From positions 91,247-155,246 of the forward strand of contig DEDL01000008.1 of assembly GCA_002349525.1 (NCBI GenBank): DNA of 64,000 bases, read 5' to 3'. Below, in pieces: positions 8,333 to 15,948 of this stretch. Numbering within the stretch: position 1 is the stretch's first letter; each line of letters starts with the position of its first letter. The notes under the pieces were generated by a model. It did no database searches and was not told the DNA's origin. It saw nothing but the letters and a program-made list of their open reading frames with translations. The position numbers and the translations under genes are program-made. The stretch comes from Lachnoclostridium sp. UBA2905. Lineage in GTDB: Bacteria > Bacillota > Clostridia > Lachnospirales > Lachnospiraceae.

Positions 8333-9544
8333 CTACTTGCGTGGCTCCATGTATTCTGCCTTATTGTAATAATTACCAGGGTATAATGGAATATCCTTTG
8401 CAGCGAAAAGCTCTGATACTGATACAATCTGGAAACCTTTTTCTGCAAAATATGGAACAAGCTCCTCAATAGCCTCTGTTGTGTTCTTCATAGTCTCATG
8501 GAAGAGAATAATATCTCCATCCTGAGCCTTCTGTGATACTTCAATGATATGTTCCTTAGATATTGTTGTCTCCCAGTCATTGCTTATAACATTACACCCA
8601 ATAAGAGGTACATTACAATTATCCTTTACAAGATCATTCTGTCCAAGGTTTGGTGGACGAAGAGTAAAGTTACTTATTCCTGTAAGATTCTCTAAAGTTT
8701 TACGTGCTTTTTCAATTTCAGCTGCAACAGCTTCTCCATCAGGAAATGCAGATGTATCGGACAATGAACTCCACTGTGATGTGTGGTTAGCAATTTCATG
8801 ACCTGCTTCCATAGCTGCAAGAATCTCATTCTTCATATCATCAGTATTGATCTTGCTTGTAACATAGTTAAATGTTGCATGGAACTTGTACTCGTTAAGA
8901 GCCTTCTGAATTCTCATACTGTTGCTTGTATCTGATGAACCAACCGGACCATCATCAAATGTAAATGCAACCATTGGTTTTTCAGGATCAATCCATGAGA
9001 TATCAAGCTTATCATATACAAATGCGCCCTCACTCATATACTTAGGTGTTGCTGTTGGTTCTGGTTCAGCTGTTGGCTGTGTATCTGGTGTAGCTGTTGG
9101 AGCAGCTGTCTGATTAACTGGTGCTGCTGTCTGTGCAGTTCCAGGTGCTGGTACTGCAGTCTGTGTTGCTATAGGTGAAACAAGTGGTTCGTTAGTTGTT
9201 GCTACATTCTTCTTAGACTTATTGTCTCTTACAGTTACCTTACACTTCATTGTCTTCTTAGCCGCCTTTACAGTAATCTTTGCTTTACCCTTGGAAATTG
9301 CTTTTACAACTCCCTTTGATGATACTTTGGCAACAGACTTTTTAGATGATTTCCACTTTACGCTGCCCTTAAACTTACCTTTAACCTTAAGCTTAAGTTT
9401 GAAAGAATCTCCTGCCTTCATAGTAAGCTTAGTCTTATTAAGCTTAATTGATGCGGCATTAGATGCTTCACTTGTTACGATGGTTCCACACACAAGAGAA
9501 AGTGCAAGGACACCAGCCATAACCTTTTTTGTTACATTTGCCAT
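8333..9544 (-). CDS. Secreted polysaccharide deacetylase with Lys-rich Big2 domain
   Basis: A 403-residue exported protein: signal peptide (about 1-30), a Lys-rich bacterial Ig-like domain (about 32-106), a Thr/Pro/Ala linker (about 115-168) and a NodB/CE4 domain (about 190-375). CE4 motif 1 is TFDDGP (195-200, Asp198 metal ligand). Motif 2 reads NHTSQW: His254 is kept, but Trp258 stands where the second zinc-binding His is usual. Motif 3 is RPPNLG (296-301), DW is at 323-324 and LFH at 347-349. It probably removes acetyl groups from wall or extracellular glycans while bound to the cell surface, if catalytically competent. The start follows an AGGAGGAAA ribosome-binding site. Confidence 0.88.
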   Translation of the reverse strand: MANVTKKVMAGVLALSLVCGTIVTSEASNAASIKLNKTKLTMKAGDSFKLKLKVKGKFKGSVKWKSSKKSVAKVSSKGVVKAISKGKAKITVKAAKKTMKCKVTVRDNKSKKNVATTNEPLVSPIATQTAVPAPGTAQTAAPVNQTAAPTATPDTQPTAEPEPTATPKYMSEGAFVYDKLDISWIDPEKPMVAFTFDDGPVGSSDTSNSMRIQKALNEYKFHATFNYVTSKINTDDMKNEILAAMEAGHEIANHTSQWSSLSDTSAFPDGEAVAAEIEKARKTLENLTGISNFTLRPPNLGQNDLVKDNCNVPLIGCNVISNDWETTISKEHIIEVSQKAQDGDIILFHETMKNTTEAIEELVPYFAEKGFQIVSVSELFAAKDIPLYPGNYYNKAEYMEPRK

Positions 9545-9559
9545 ATTTCTTTTCCTCCT

Positions 9560-9684
9560 AATAATCTGTCTGGTTCTTAATAAGCACCGGGATATACCCT
9601 AATAAACTATCTGGTTCGTACTAAATCCCCGGGTATACTCTAATAATCTGTCTGATTCCTACTAAAAACCAGGATATACCCTAT
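9560..9684. repeat. 41-bp tandem repeat, three degenerate copies
   Basis: CTGGTTC/CTGATTC words recur at 9570, 9611 and 9652, giving an exact 41-nt period. Each unit ends in a GGGATATACCCT-type segment. The tract lies just upstream of the deacetylase ribosome-binding site and will be in its leader or promoter region. No protein frame is evident. Confidence 0.8.
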
Positions 9685-9778
9685 AGTCCCGCAAGGTATA
9701 TCGCTACAATTTGCACGTGGACAATTATATATTTTTTTAGGTGATTTTGCAAGCAGTCCATCTGCGAAACTGAATCCA

Positions 9779-9960
9779 AACAGAAAACCAATTCACCCCA
9801 AAAAACTTCTCATCCTGCAACAGAAAACCATCCATCCCAAAAACTTCTCACTCTGTAACATACCAGCCGGATTAACCTAAAAACCTCTCCATCCTGCAAC
9901 ATACCAGCCGGATTAACCTAAAAACTTCTCCATCCTGCAACATACCAGCCGGATTAACCA
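9779..9960. repeat. Second 41-bp tandem repeat, about four and a half copies
   Basis: CCAGCCGG recurs at 9863, 9904 and 9945 with an exact 41-nt spacing, and the AAAACTTCTC words continue the pattern leftward to about 9779 in diverged form. The sequence is unrelated to the tract at 9560-9684, yet the period is the same. It lies between the giant hairpin at 9961-10077 and the deacetylase promoter region. Confidence 0.85.
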
Positions 9961-10077
9961 AAAAAAGTGATTCTATCAGTTCAGGTGCTGTGAACCCCGT
10001 CGGCACTTAATAAGTGCGTAGCACGAATTTAGTGCCGTTACGGGTGAGCGTACCTGAAATGATAAAATCACTTTTGT
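9961..10077 (-). terminator. Very long branched hairpin terminator of the antiporter gene
   Basis: Read on the minus strand, AAAGTGATTTTATCA pairs with TGATAGAATCACTTT, TTCAGGT with ACCTGAA, and CGGCACT with AGTGCCG. A small GTGC/GCAC hairpin sits at the tip and a TTTTTTT tail at 9961-9967. The rod is about 115 nt long and begins 4 nt after the antiporter stop. It will terminate transcription, but it is much larger than a normal intrinsic terminator and may be a repeated palindromic element used as one. Confidence 0.75.
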
Positions 10078-10080
10078 TCC

Positions 10081-11307
10081 TTACTTATCATAACGTTCAT
10101 CATTTATAGTCTCAAGCTTCTGATACATTGATTCCTGAACATCCTGTGGCTCAAGAGGTTTGCTTCTGTATACAAGCTTAAGAAGAAGTGGTGTGATAAT
10201 AGTTGTAACAATAACCACGATTACGACTGGTCCCATAAGATTATCGCTTATAAGGTTAACCTTAAGACCCTTGTCTGCAACGATGAGGGCAACCTCACCA
10301 CGGGAAATCATACCTACACCGATACGTACACTGTGTTTCATCTCATAACCACATGCAAGAGCACCGGCACCACAACCAACAATCTTTGTAAGAATAGCAA
10401 CGACTGTAAGTACAACAGCGAATATAATTATCTGGGCTGACATCTTTGGAAGAACAACCTGTAAACCAATACTTGCAAAGAACATTGGTGAGAAGAACAG
10501 GTATGATAAAACGTCAAACTTTGATTCTATGTAATGAGTTCTCTGTGTGCTGGCAATGATAAGACCTGCAAAGAATGCACCAGTAATATCTGCAACACCA
10601 AAGAAATACTCTGAACAGTATGACATAATAAGGCACATTGCAAGTGCCATGATTGAATATCTGTGACGTCTCTCTGTAAGTCTGTGCTCAAGCTTCTTGT
10701 ATCCGAAATAACCTACAAATGCGATAACACCAATAAATACGAAGAAACCAACAATCTTAAGCATTACAACAGAAATCTTAACTGATGTATCTGCCATACT
10801 TGTTACGATTGTAAGACCAATGATACCGAGAATATCATCGATGATAGCTGCTCCAAGAATTGCATTACCTGACTTACTCTTAAGCTTACCAAGCTCACGA
10901 AGTGTCTCAACTGTAATACTAACTGATGTAGCTGTAAGAATGACTCCAATGAAAACATCCTGAATAATTGTTTCATCAAGTAAGAAATAAGCTACTGCAA
11001 ATCCACCTGCAAGTGGAACAAGTACACCGCAAAGTGCAATGATAAATGCTGCTTTACCACATTTCTTAAGTCCGTTAATGTCAGTTTCAAGTCCTGCACT
11101 AAACATAAGAATGATAACACCAATTTCAGCAACACTCTTGATGAAATTAGTATCCTTTATAATTCCTAAAAATGCTGGTCCAAGTAAAAGACCTGCAAGA
11201 AGTGATCCTACTACCTGAGGCATGTTAACCTTTCTTGACAAAAGACCCAGTGCCTTAGTAAAAATTAAGATTACCGCTACGTCTAATATGAACTGATATG
11301 AATCCAC
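10081..11307 (-). CDS. Cation/proton antiporter, CPA2 (KefB/NapA-like) family
   Basis: A 408-residue, very hydrophobic protein with about 12 membrane segments. ILGAAIIDDILGIIGL near residue 150 contains the paired Asp-Asp that carries ions in CPA2 antiporters. It ends soon after the last helix, with only a short charged tail and no TrkA-N/RCK regulatory domain, so it is a minimal antiporter. It exchanges Na+ or K+ for H+ across the cytoplasmic membrane. The gene stands alone, with the SulP gene 160 nt upstream on the same strand and the giant hairpin directly after its stop. Ion specificity cannot be assigned. Confidence 0.88.
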   Translation of the reverse strand: MDSYQFILDVAVILIFTKALGLLSRKVNMPQVVGSLLAGLLLGPAFLGIIKDTNFIKSVAEIGVIILMFSAGLETDINGLKKCGKAAFIIALCGVLVPLAGGFAVAYFLLDETIIQDVFIGVILTATSVSITVETLRELGKLKSKSGNAILGAAIIDDILGIIGLTIVTSMADTSVKISVVMLKIVGFFVFIGVIAFVGYFGYKKLEHRLTERRHRYSIMALAMCLIMSYCSEYFFGVADITGAFFAGLIIASTQRTHYIESKFDVLSYLFFSPMFFASIGLQVVLPKMSAQIIIFAVVLTVVAILTKIVGCGAGALACGYEMKHSVRIGVGMISRGEVALIVADKGLKVNLISDNLMGPVVIVVIVTTIITPLLLKLVYRSKPLEPQDVQESMYQKLETINDERYDK

Positions 11308-11467
11308 ATTTTCCCCTCCAGTTATTATTTTCTATTTTTTATTTTCCACAATGAATTATATATTTTTTTCCTTTAATGTCAATATCTTTTTTTATTTTTG
11401 ATTCCAAATGATTCAACACATTTTTTGTACAGCTAATATTGAACCTGACAGTTATATCGATATTTAA

Positions 11468-13126
11468 TCATGCCTTAGCTGCATTGCCAAGCTCTACAGC
11501 CCTTGCAAGAGCTGAATCAATATGCTCACAGAAATTATCAGCTCCAACCATCTCAACAAATCCTGCCTTTTTCATAATGCTCATAGGCTGTTCATTTACA
11601 TGAGAGAAAATGACTGTTACCTTATATTTCTTACATACATCAAGTATCTTTTCAAGTGTCTGGACACCTGTCGCATCTATGGCAGGAACACTTCTCATTC
11701 GTATAATAAGGAAGTCTTCTGAAGTATCCTCAATAATATTCGTAAACTTATCAGAGGAAGCAAAAAACATTGGTCCGTTAATCTCGAATACCCTTGTATT
11801 AGATGGTACCTTCTTATAGAAGATATTCTCATCATTTGCCTCTTCATTCATGGCTTCAGGATATACCCAGCCGTTAACATCTGTTACTTCTGCCATACGT
11901 TTCATAAACAGCAGTGAAGCAAGGACGAATCCTACAGCAATAGCCACTACAATATCAAATACAACTGTGAGTACAAGTGTTGTTACAAGAACAATTGTAT
12001 CACTCTTTGGTGATGTCTTTATCTGATGTGCAACTGTTCTCCATCCACTCATATTATATGCAACAATAAAGAGTATTGCTGCAATTGCAGGCATTGGAAT
12101 AAGTGCTGCATATGGCATCATAACAAGTACTATTAAAAGAAGTGTAACTGCATGTACCATTCCGGCGATAGGTGTTCGTCCGCCGTTTTTAACATTTGCC
12201 GCTGTTCTTGCAAGAGCTCCTGTAGCAGGTATTCCACCAAATAATGCTGATACAATGTTACCGGCACCCTGGGCAATAAGCTCCATATTGGAACGATGTC
12301 TTGAACCTATCATACCATCTGATACGACACATGATAAAAGTGACTCAATTGCTGCAAGCACTGCAATGGTAAGTGCATCCGGAAATAAGCCCACAATGTC
12401 ACCAAATGTTGCAGTTGGCAGATGAAATGATGGCAGTTCGCTTGTTACTGTATATAAATCCCCAATTGTGTTAACCTGAAGATCCATAAGCTTAACCATT
12501 GCTGCAGTTACTATAACTGCTACAAGTGATGGTGGTATAATCTGAAGCTTTTTAGGCCAGAAAACAAGTATTGCAAGAGCAATCATACCTATTATAAAGG
12601 CCTGTAAACTAAATGTGCCTATTGACTTTCCTATTTCCACAACCTTTTCCATAGTCTCAATTGGTGATTTTTCAAATGTGAGACCAAGGAAGTCCTTTAT
12701 TTGCCCTAAAAATATTGTGATTGCGATTCCCATTGTGAATCCCGAAGTGATAGTTGCCGGTATGTAATTGATAAGGGAACCCATTCTTATAAATCCCATT
12801 ATCATCAAAAGAATTCCTGCCATAATGGTTGCAACTACAAGACCCTGCATACCTTTTTTGGCAACGATACCTGCAACAATTGTTGCGAATGCAGCTGTTG
12901 GACCTGCTATCTGGACCCTGCTGCCTCCAAGAAATGATATTACAAATCCGGCAGTAATTGCAGTAAATATACCTTCCTTTGGTCCAACGCCTGATGCAAG
13001 GGCAAGGGCGATTGAAAGAGGAAGTGCAATAATTGCAACAATTATTCCAGAGATAACATCATTAACAAACTGTTTCTTAGAATAATGCTTCATAACAGAA
13101 AATAACTTTGGTTTTAATTTTTCCAT
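11468..13126 (-). CDS. SulP family anion transporter with STAS domain
   Basis: A 552-residue SLC26/SulP permease. The membrane part (about 15-420) starts with DVISGIIVAIIALPLSIALA, the family signature, and includes QIAGPTAAFATI. A C-terminal STAS domain (about 440-540) has RMRSVPAIDATGVQTLEKI, resembling anti-sigma antagonist folds. These proteins import sulfate, bicarbonate or dicarboxylates; the substrate cannot be fixed from sequence, and no sulfate-assimilation genes lie nearby. The ATG start has an AGAGAGAAAACG upstream region, a modest ribosome-binding site. It is probably monocistronic. Confidence 0.9.
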   Translation of the reverse strand: MEKLKPKLFSVMKHYSKKQFVNDVISGIIVAIIALPLSIALALASGVGPKEGIFTAITAGFVISFLGGSRVQIAGPTAAFATIVAGIVAKKGMQGLVVATIMAGILLMIMGFIRMGSLINYIPATITSGFTMGIAITIFLGQIKDFLGLTFEKSPIETMEKVVEIGKSIGTFSLQAFIIGMIALAILVFWPKKLQIIPPSLVAVIVTAAMVKLMDLQVNTIGDLYTVTSELPSFHLPTATFGDIVGLFPDALTIAVLAAIESLLSCVVSDGMIGSRHRSNMELIAQGAGNIVSALFGGIPATGALARTAANVKNGGRTPIAGMVHAVTLLLIVLVMMPYAALIPMPAIAAILFIVAYNMSGWRTVAHQIKTSPKSDTIVLVTTLVLTVVFDIVVAIAVGFVLASLLFMKRMAEVTDVNGWVYPEAMNEEANDENIFYKKVPSNTRVFEINGPMFFASSDKFTNIIEDTSEDFLIIRMRSVPAIDATGVQTLEKILDVCKKYKVTVIFSHVNEQPMSIMKKAGFVEMVGADNFCEHIDSALARAVELGNAAKA

Positions 13127-13269
13127 GAACGTTTTCTCTCTCTTCTTATTTCATTCTTTTTATAATTTTTCGTTTTAATAGCCACCAAATTTATAATCTA
13201 TTACAAATAGTTTAGCATGTCAACTAATATTTATTTTATTACGGATTACATAAACTGATTTTATGCATT

Positions 13270-13752
13270 TTAGATTTTTGTAATCTTTTCTTTGAGTCTT
13301 TGCTCAACCACCTCTGGTACCAGGGCTGATATATCAGCTCCATAATACGCTAATTCCTTAACTACCGTTGAGCTTAAAAATGAGTATTCCTTGCTTGTTG
13401 CCATAAACATTGTCTCAATATTTTCATCAAGATATCTGTTAGTCTGGGCAAGCTGCATCTCATTTTCATAATCTGTGACAGCTCTGAGTCCTCTTATAAT
13501 AATGCTGGCCCCAAGCTCCTTTGCACAGGAAACAGTAAGCTCTTCAGATTTAATGACACTCACATTAGGAATGTCCTTCACAACTTCCCTTATAATATCC
13601 ATTCTTTCCTCCATGGAAAATACCGGATTTTTGCCACTGTTTACTGACACAACAATAACAAGGCTGTCAACAACATTGGCAGCCCTTCTTATGATATCAA
13701 TATGTCCGTTTGTAACCGGGTCAAATGTTCCCGGATAAACTGCTTTTACCAT
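13270..13752 (-). CDS. coaD: Phosphopantetheine adenylyltransferase
   Basis: A 160-residue nucleotidyltransferase making dephospho-CoA from 4'-phosphopantetheine and ATP, the penultimate step of CoA synthesis. The N-terminal YPGTFDPVTNGHIDII contains the TxGH-type ATP motif. RGLRAVTDYENEMQLAQTNR and SSTVVKELA are typical family segments. The start ATG follows AAGGAGATATAG. In many Firmicutes coaD follows rsmD; here no rsmD is adjacent, and the gene stands alone between the SulP gene and the hairpin element at 13932-14141. A TTGACA lies at 13931-13936 on this strand, but no well-spaced -10 was found. Confidence 0.95.
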   Translation of the reverse strand: MVKAVYPGTFDPVTNGHIDIIRRAANVVDSLVIVVSVNSGKNPVFSMEERMDIIREVVKDIPNVSVIKSEELTVSCAKELGASIIIRGLRAVTDYENEMQLAQTNRYLDENIETMFMATSKEYSFLSSTVVKELAYYGADISALVPEVVEQRLKEKITKI

Positions 13753-13931
13753 ATAAACTATATCTCCTTAAATCTTATTAGATATTAGTGAACTACCCCT
13801 TATCTAAAGCAAATGGATAAATCGTGGTGCATGTGCTGCAAATGTATTGCATAAACATGCCACTGAATATTTAAAATGTCACATTAAATACATCCTTCTC
13901 TATATAATATAGTGAGATAATACAGGCAATT

Positions 13932-14141
13932 TGTCAAGAAGTTTTATAGATATAATCCTTTCAAAGTGAACGTACTTTAGACTTGGTGCGTAATTATAGT
14001 CAGCGTAAGCCGACATAGTCTTCTCCGAATCACTGCACTCTACACTCCGTTTCGGTGGTTGCAAAACCATTGTCTACCAGACAATATGCGCCCTTGCAGA
14101 GCGTTTATCTCAGTGTGAGTACAATCTCCGACTGAGATAAA
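13932..14141 (+). repeat. Composite structured element, longest member of the hairpin family (candidate structured RNA)
   Basis: The left module TGTCAAGAAGTTTTATAGATAT (13932-13953) matches 45666-45687 with two changes. The middle contains stacked hairpins with GNRA-type loops on the plus strand: GTCAGC-GTAA-GCCGAC (13999-14014, one mismatch), TGGTT-GCAA-AACCA (14056-14069) and ATTGTCT-ACC-AGACAAT (14069-14085). The right end (14104-14141) is a perfect 11-bp inverted repeat, TTTATCTCAGT/ACTGAGATAAA, shared with the copies at 34.6 and 45.7 kb. A TATAAT lies at 13951-13956. On the minus strand part of it reads as a short open frame without a ribosome-binding site. Mobile-element remnant and structured RNA are both possible. 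Confidence 0.5.
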
Positions 14142-14193
14142 ATACAGGGTAATAGAATACTTTATATTTTTTTTATTTTCTTTGATATATTGC

Positions 14194-14221
14194 TTGAATT
14201 TTGTAACAAATCAGGTATAAT
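14194..14221 (+). promoter_or_regulatory. Sigma-A type promoter of the acidic membrane protein gene
   Basis: TTGAAT at 14194-14199 and TATAAT at 14216-14221 are separated by 16 nt. The gene start at 14291 lies 70 nt downstream, with a GGGGAG ribosome-binding site. Confidence 0.65.
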
Positions 14222-14290
14222 TATATTATGTTTTTATTTTATAAATTGGTAATTATAATTGCAATATTATAATTGGAAAGGGGAGTTCTT

Positions 14291-14614
14291 ATGAAAAAGC
14301 TTTTTAAATTTACTGTTGGGGTTGCTTCTGTAGCTGCCATTATAGGTGGTGGATATTATTTCCTTAAGAAGCATGTACTTGATTACATCAAAGATGACTT
14401 TGATGATTTTGACGACTTTGATGATCCAGAGGATTTTGATGATTTTGAAGAATTTGACATTGATGATGAAGGTGATTCAGATGTAGTTAATATTCATATC
14501 GAAGATGGTGATGCTGAAGCAGAAGTTCCTGAAGCTGAGGCTCCAGTTGAGACACCAGAAGCAGAAGAACCACAGGATGCAGCCGAGGCAGATTCACCAC
14601 TTAATGAAATTTAA
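14291..14614 (+). CDS. Small membrane-anchored, highly acidic protein of unknown function
   Basis: The ATG at 14291 is chosen because GGAAAGGGGAG lies just before it; an in-frame ATG at 14273 lacks such a site. The 107-residue product has a basic start, one membrane helix (about 5-25, FTVGVASVAAIIGGGYYFL) and then an extremely acidic tail. The tail has Asp-Asp-Phe repeats (about 34-60) and a Glu/Ala/Pro-rich C-terminus. It lacks a cleavage site, so the tail is probably cytoplasmic or anchored at the surface. I do not recognise a family, although short anchor-plus-acidic-tail proteins are common in Clostridia. It stands alone with its own promoter and terminator. Confidence 0.8.
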   Translation: MKKLFKFTVGVASVAAIIGGGYYFLKKHVLDYIKDDFDDFDDFDDPEDFDDFEEFDIDDEGDSDVVNIHIEDGDAEAEVPEAEAPVETPEAEEPQDAAEADSPLNEI

Positions 14615-14617
14615 TCT

Positions 14618-14700
14618 GGTCTTTGAATCCAAGCTTTGAATCCGAACTTTGAATCCAAGCTTTGAATCCGGTGTTTGGATACAAGCTTTGAATACAATCT
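14618..14700. repeat. 18-bp tandem repeat directly after the acidic-protein stop
   Basis: About five degenerate copies of a CTTTGAATCCAAG-type unit follow within a few nt of the TAA at 14612-14614. The tract ends before the hairpin at 14729-14760 and the terminator at 14771. It is non-coding by its position after the stop. Confidence 0.8.
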
Positions 14701-14728
14701 TAGGGTAGACGAACATTGAGACATTTTT

Positions 14729-14760
14729 CTCACCACCTGTGAAGGTGGTAGTCTTCTTCT
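14729..14760. repeat. Possible diverged member of the hairpin family core
   Basis: CTCACCACC-TGTGAA-GGTGGTAGTCTTCTTCT has the same arrangement as the CTCACCACT-TGCAGG-AGTGGGATTCTTCTCG segment at 45742-45772. The loop differs, but the stem changes keep base pairing (ACCACC/GGTGGT). Terminal inverted repeats are not recognisable, so the relation is tentative. Confidence 0.35.
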
Positions 14761-14770
14761 ATAAAATAAC

Positions 14771-14800
14771 AAAAGGGATGCCGCAAGGCATCCCCTTTCA
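14771..14800. terminator. Bidirectional terminator between the acidic-protein gene and pfkA
   Basis: AAAAGGGATGCC-GCAA-GGCATCCCCTTT forms a near-perfect stem with a GCAA tetraloop, with A-rich sequence on one side and T-rich sequence on the other. It sits between convergent genes and can serve both. Confidence 0.85.
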
Positions 14801-14878
14801 TTTTATTACATTTATTTTATTGCCTTTATTTTATTATTTCACTTTATCAAATAATATACCTGAATTCCTGACCTTATC

Positions 14879-15856
14879 CTATCGTGAAAGCTTATGTATA
14901 AGCTTATCAAAATTATGATCAATAGTCTTCTGCATTTCCATGGCAGCCTGAATTGAATAATCAGTGAATTCTCCGTGACAAAATGCAACTACACGGCTTG
15001 TCTGACCCTGATGTAAAAGATCAACTGCTCTTGAGCCCATAGCTGAAGCATATACACGGTCACGGCAGGTTGGACTTCCACCACGCTGTATATGTCCGAT
15101 TATTGTTGCCCTTGTATCGATTCCTGTTTCTTCCTTGATTCGCTTTGCAATCTCCTCAGAATGACCTATACCTTCAGCATTAACAATAATATGATGTCTC
15201 TTACCAATCTTAGTCTTTTCATTTATCTGGGCAATAAGCTTGTCTATCTCGCTTTCATTGTAGGTTTCAGGAAGAAGTGCATACTCTGAACCATTGGCAA
15301 TTCCGCACCACAGAGCAATATGTCCGGCTGTACGTCCCATAACCTCAATGATGTTACATCTTTCATGTGAACCTGATGTATCTCTTAACTTATCAGCTGC
15401 CTCCATTGCTGTGTTAACAGCTGTATCAAATCCAATAGTATACTCTGTACAGGCTATATCAAGGTCAATTGTTCCTGGAACAGCAATTGTACGGATTCCC
15501 TGCTCAGCTAACTTCTCAGCTCCCTTAAATGAGCCGTCTCCACCGATAACTACTACTCCGTCAATTCCATGCTTCCTGCAGTTTTCAGCAGCCTTTTGCT
15601 GACCTTCAAGTGTCATAAATTCCTTACATCTTGAAGTATATAATATTGTTCCACCTCTTGAAATGATATCCGATACACTCATGGCATCCATTTCAACAAA
15701 ATCTTCCTCAAGAAGACCAATGAAACCTCTCTTAATTCCAACAACCTTATGTCCGTAATCACAGGCAGTTCTTACAACGGCACGGATAGCCGCGTTCATT
15801 CCAGGTGCATCTCCTCCACTTGTAAGTACTCCAATAGTCATTTTCTTTGAAGACAT
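14879..15856 (-). CDS. pfkA: ATP-dependent 6-phosphofructokinase
   Basis: A 325-residue cytoplasmic glycolytic enzyme that phosphorylates fructose 6-phosphate. LTSGGDAPGMNAAIRAVVR forms the N-terminal nucleotide site, and GGDGSFKGAEKL indicates ATP rather than pyrophosphate use (Gly after GGD). The catalytic segment reads PGTIDLDI where PGTIDNDI is usual: the two Asp residues are kept and Asn is replaced by Leu. IQRGGSPTCRDR is also present. It follows dnaE on the same strand with a 92-nt gap, the usual clostridial order. Allosteric behaviour cannot be read from the sequence. Confidence 0.95.
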   Translation of the reverse strand: MSSKKMTIGVLTSGGDAPGMNAAIRAVVRTACDYGHKVVGIKRGFIGLLEEDFVEMDAMSVSDIISRGGTILYTSRCKEFMTLEGQQKAAENCRKHGIDGVVVIGGDGSFKGAEKLAEQGIRTIAVPGTIDLDIACTEYTIGFDTAVNTAMEAADKLRDTSGSHERCNIIEVMGRTAGHIALWCGIANGSEYALLPETYNESEIDKLIAQINEKTKIGKRHHIIVNAEGIGHSEEIAKRIKEETGIDTRATIIGHIQRGGSPTCRDRVYASAMGSRAVDLLHQGQTSRVVAFCHGEFTDYSIQAAMEMQKTIDHNFDKLIHKLSR

Positions 15857-15948
15857 AACACAAATCCTCCTTATATGATATATTCAATTTCATTCAATAA
15901 AATAAAATGATAAAAATACAAAAACATTTTTCGATAAGTTTAGCACTT

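Noticed and set aside
13960..14030. Minus-strand tiny protein inside the composite hairpin element
   Set aside because: The frame reads through the inverted-repeat part and lacks a ribosome-binding site; a structural element explains the conservation better.
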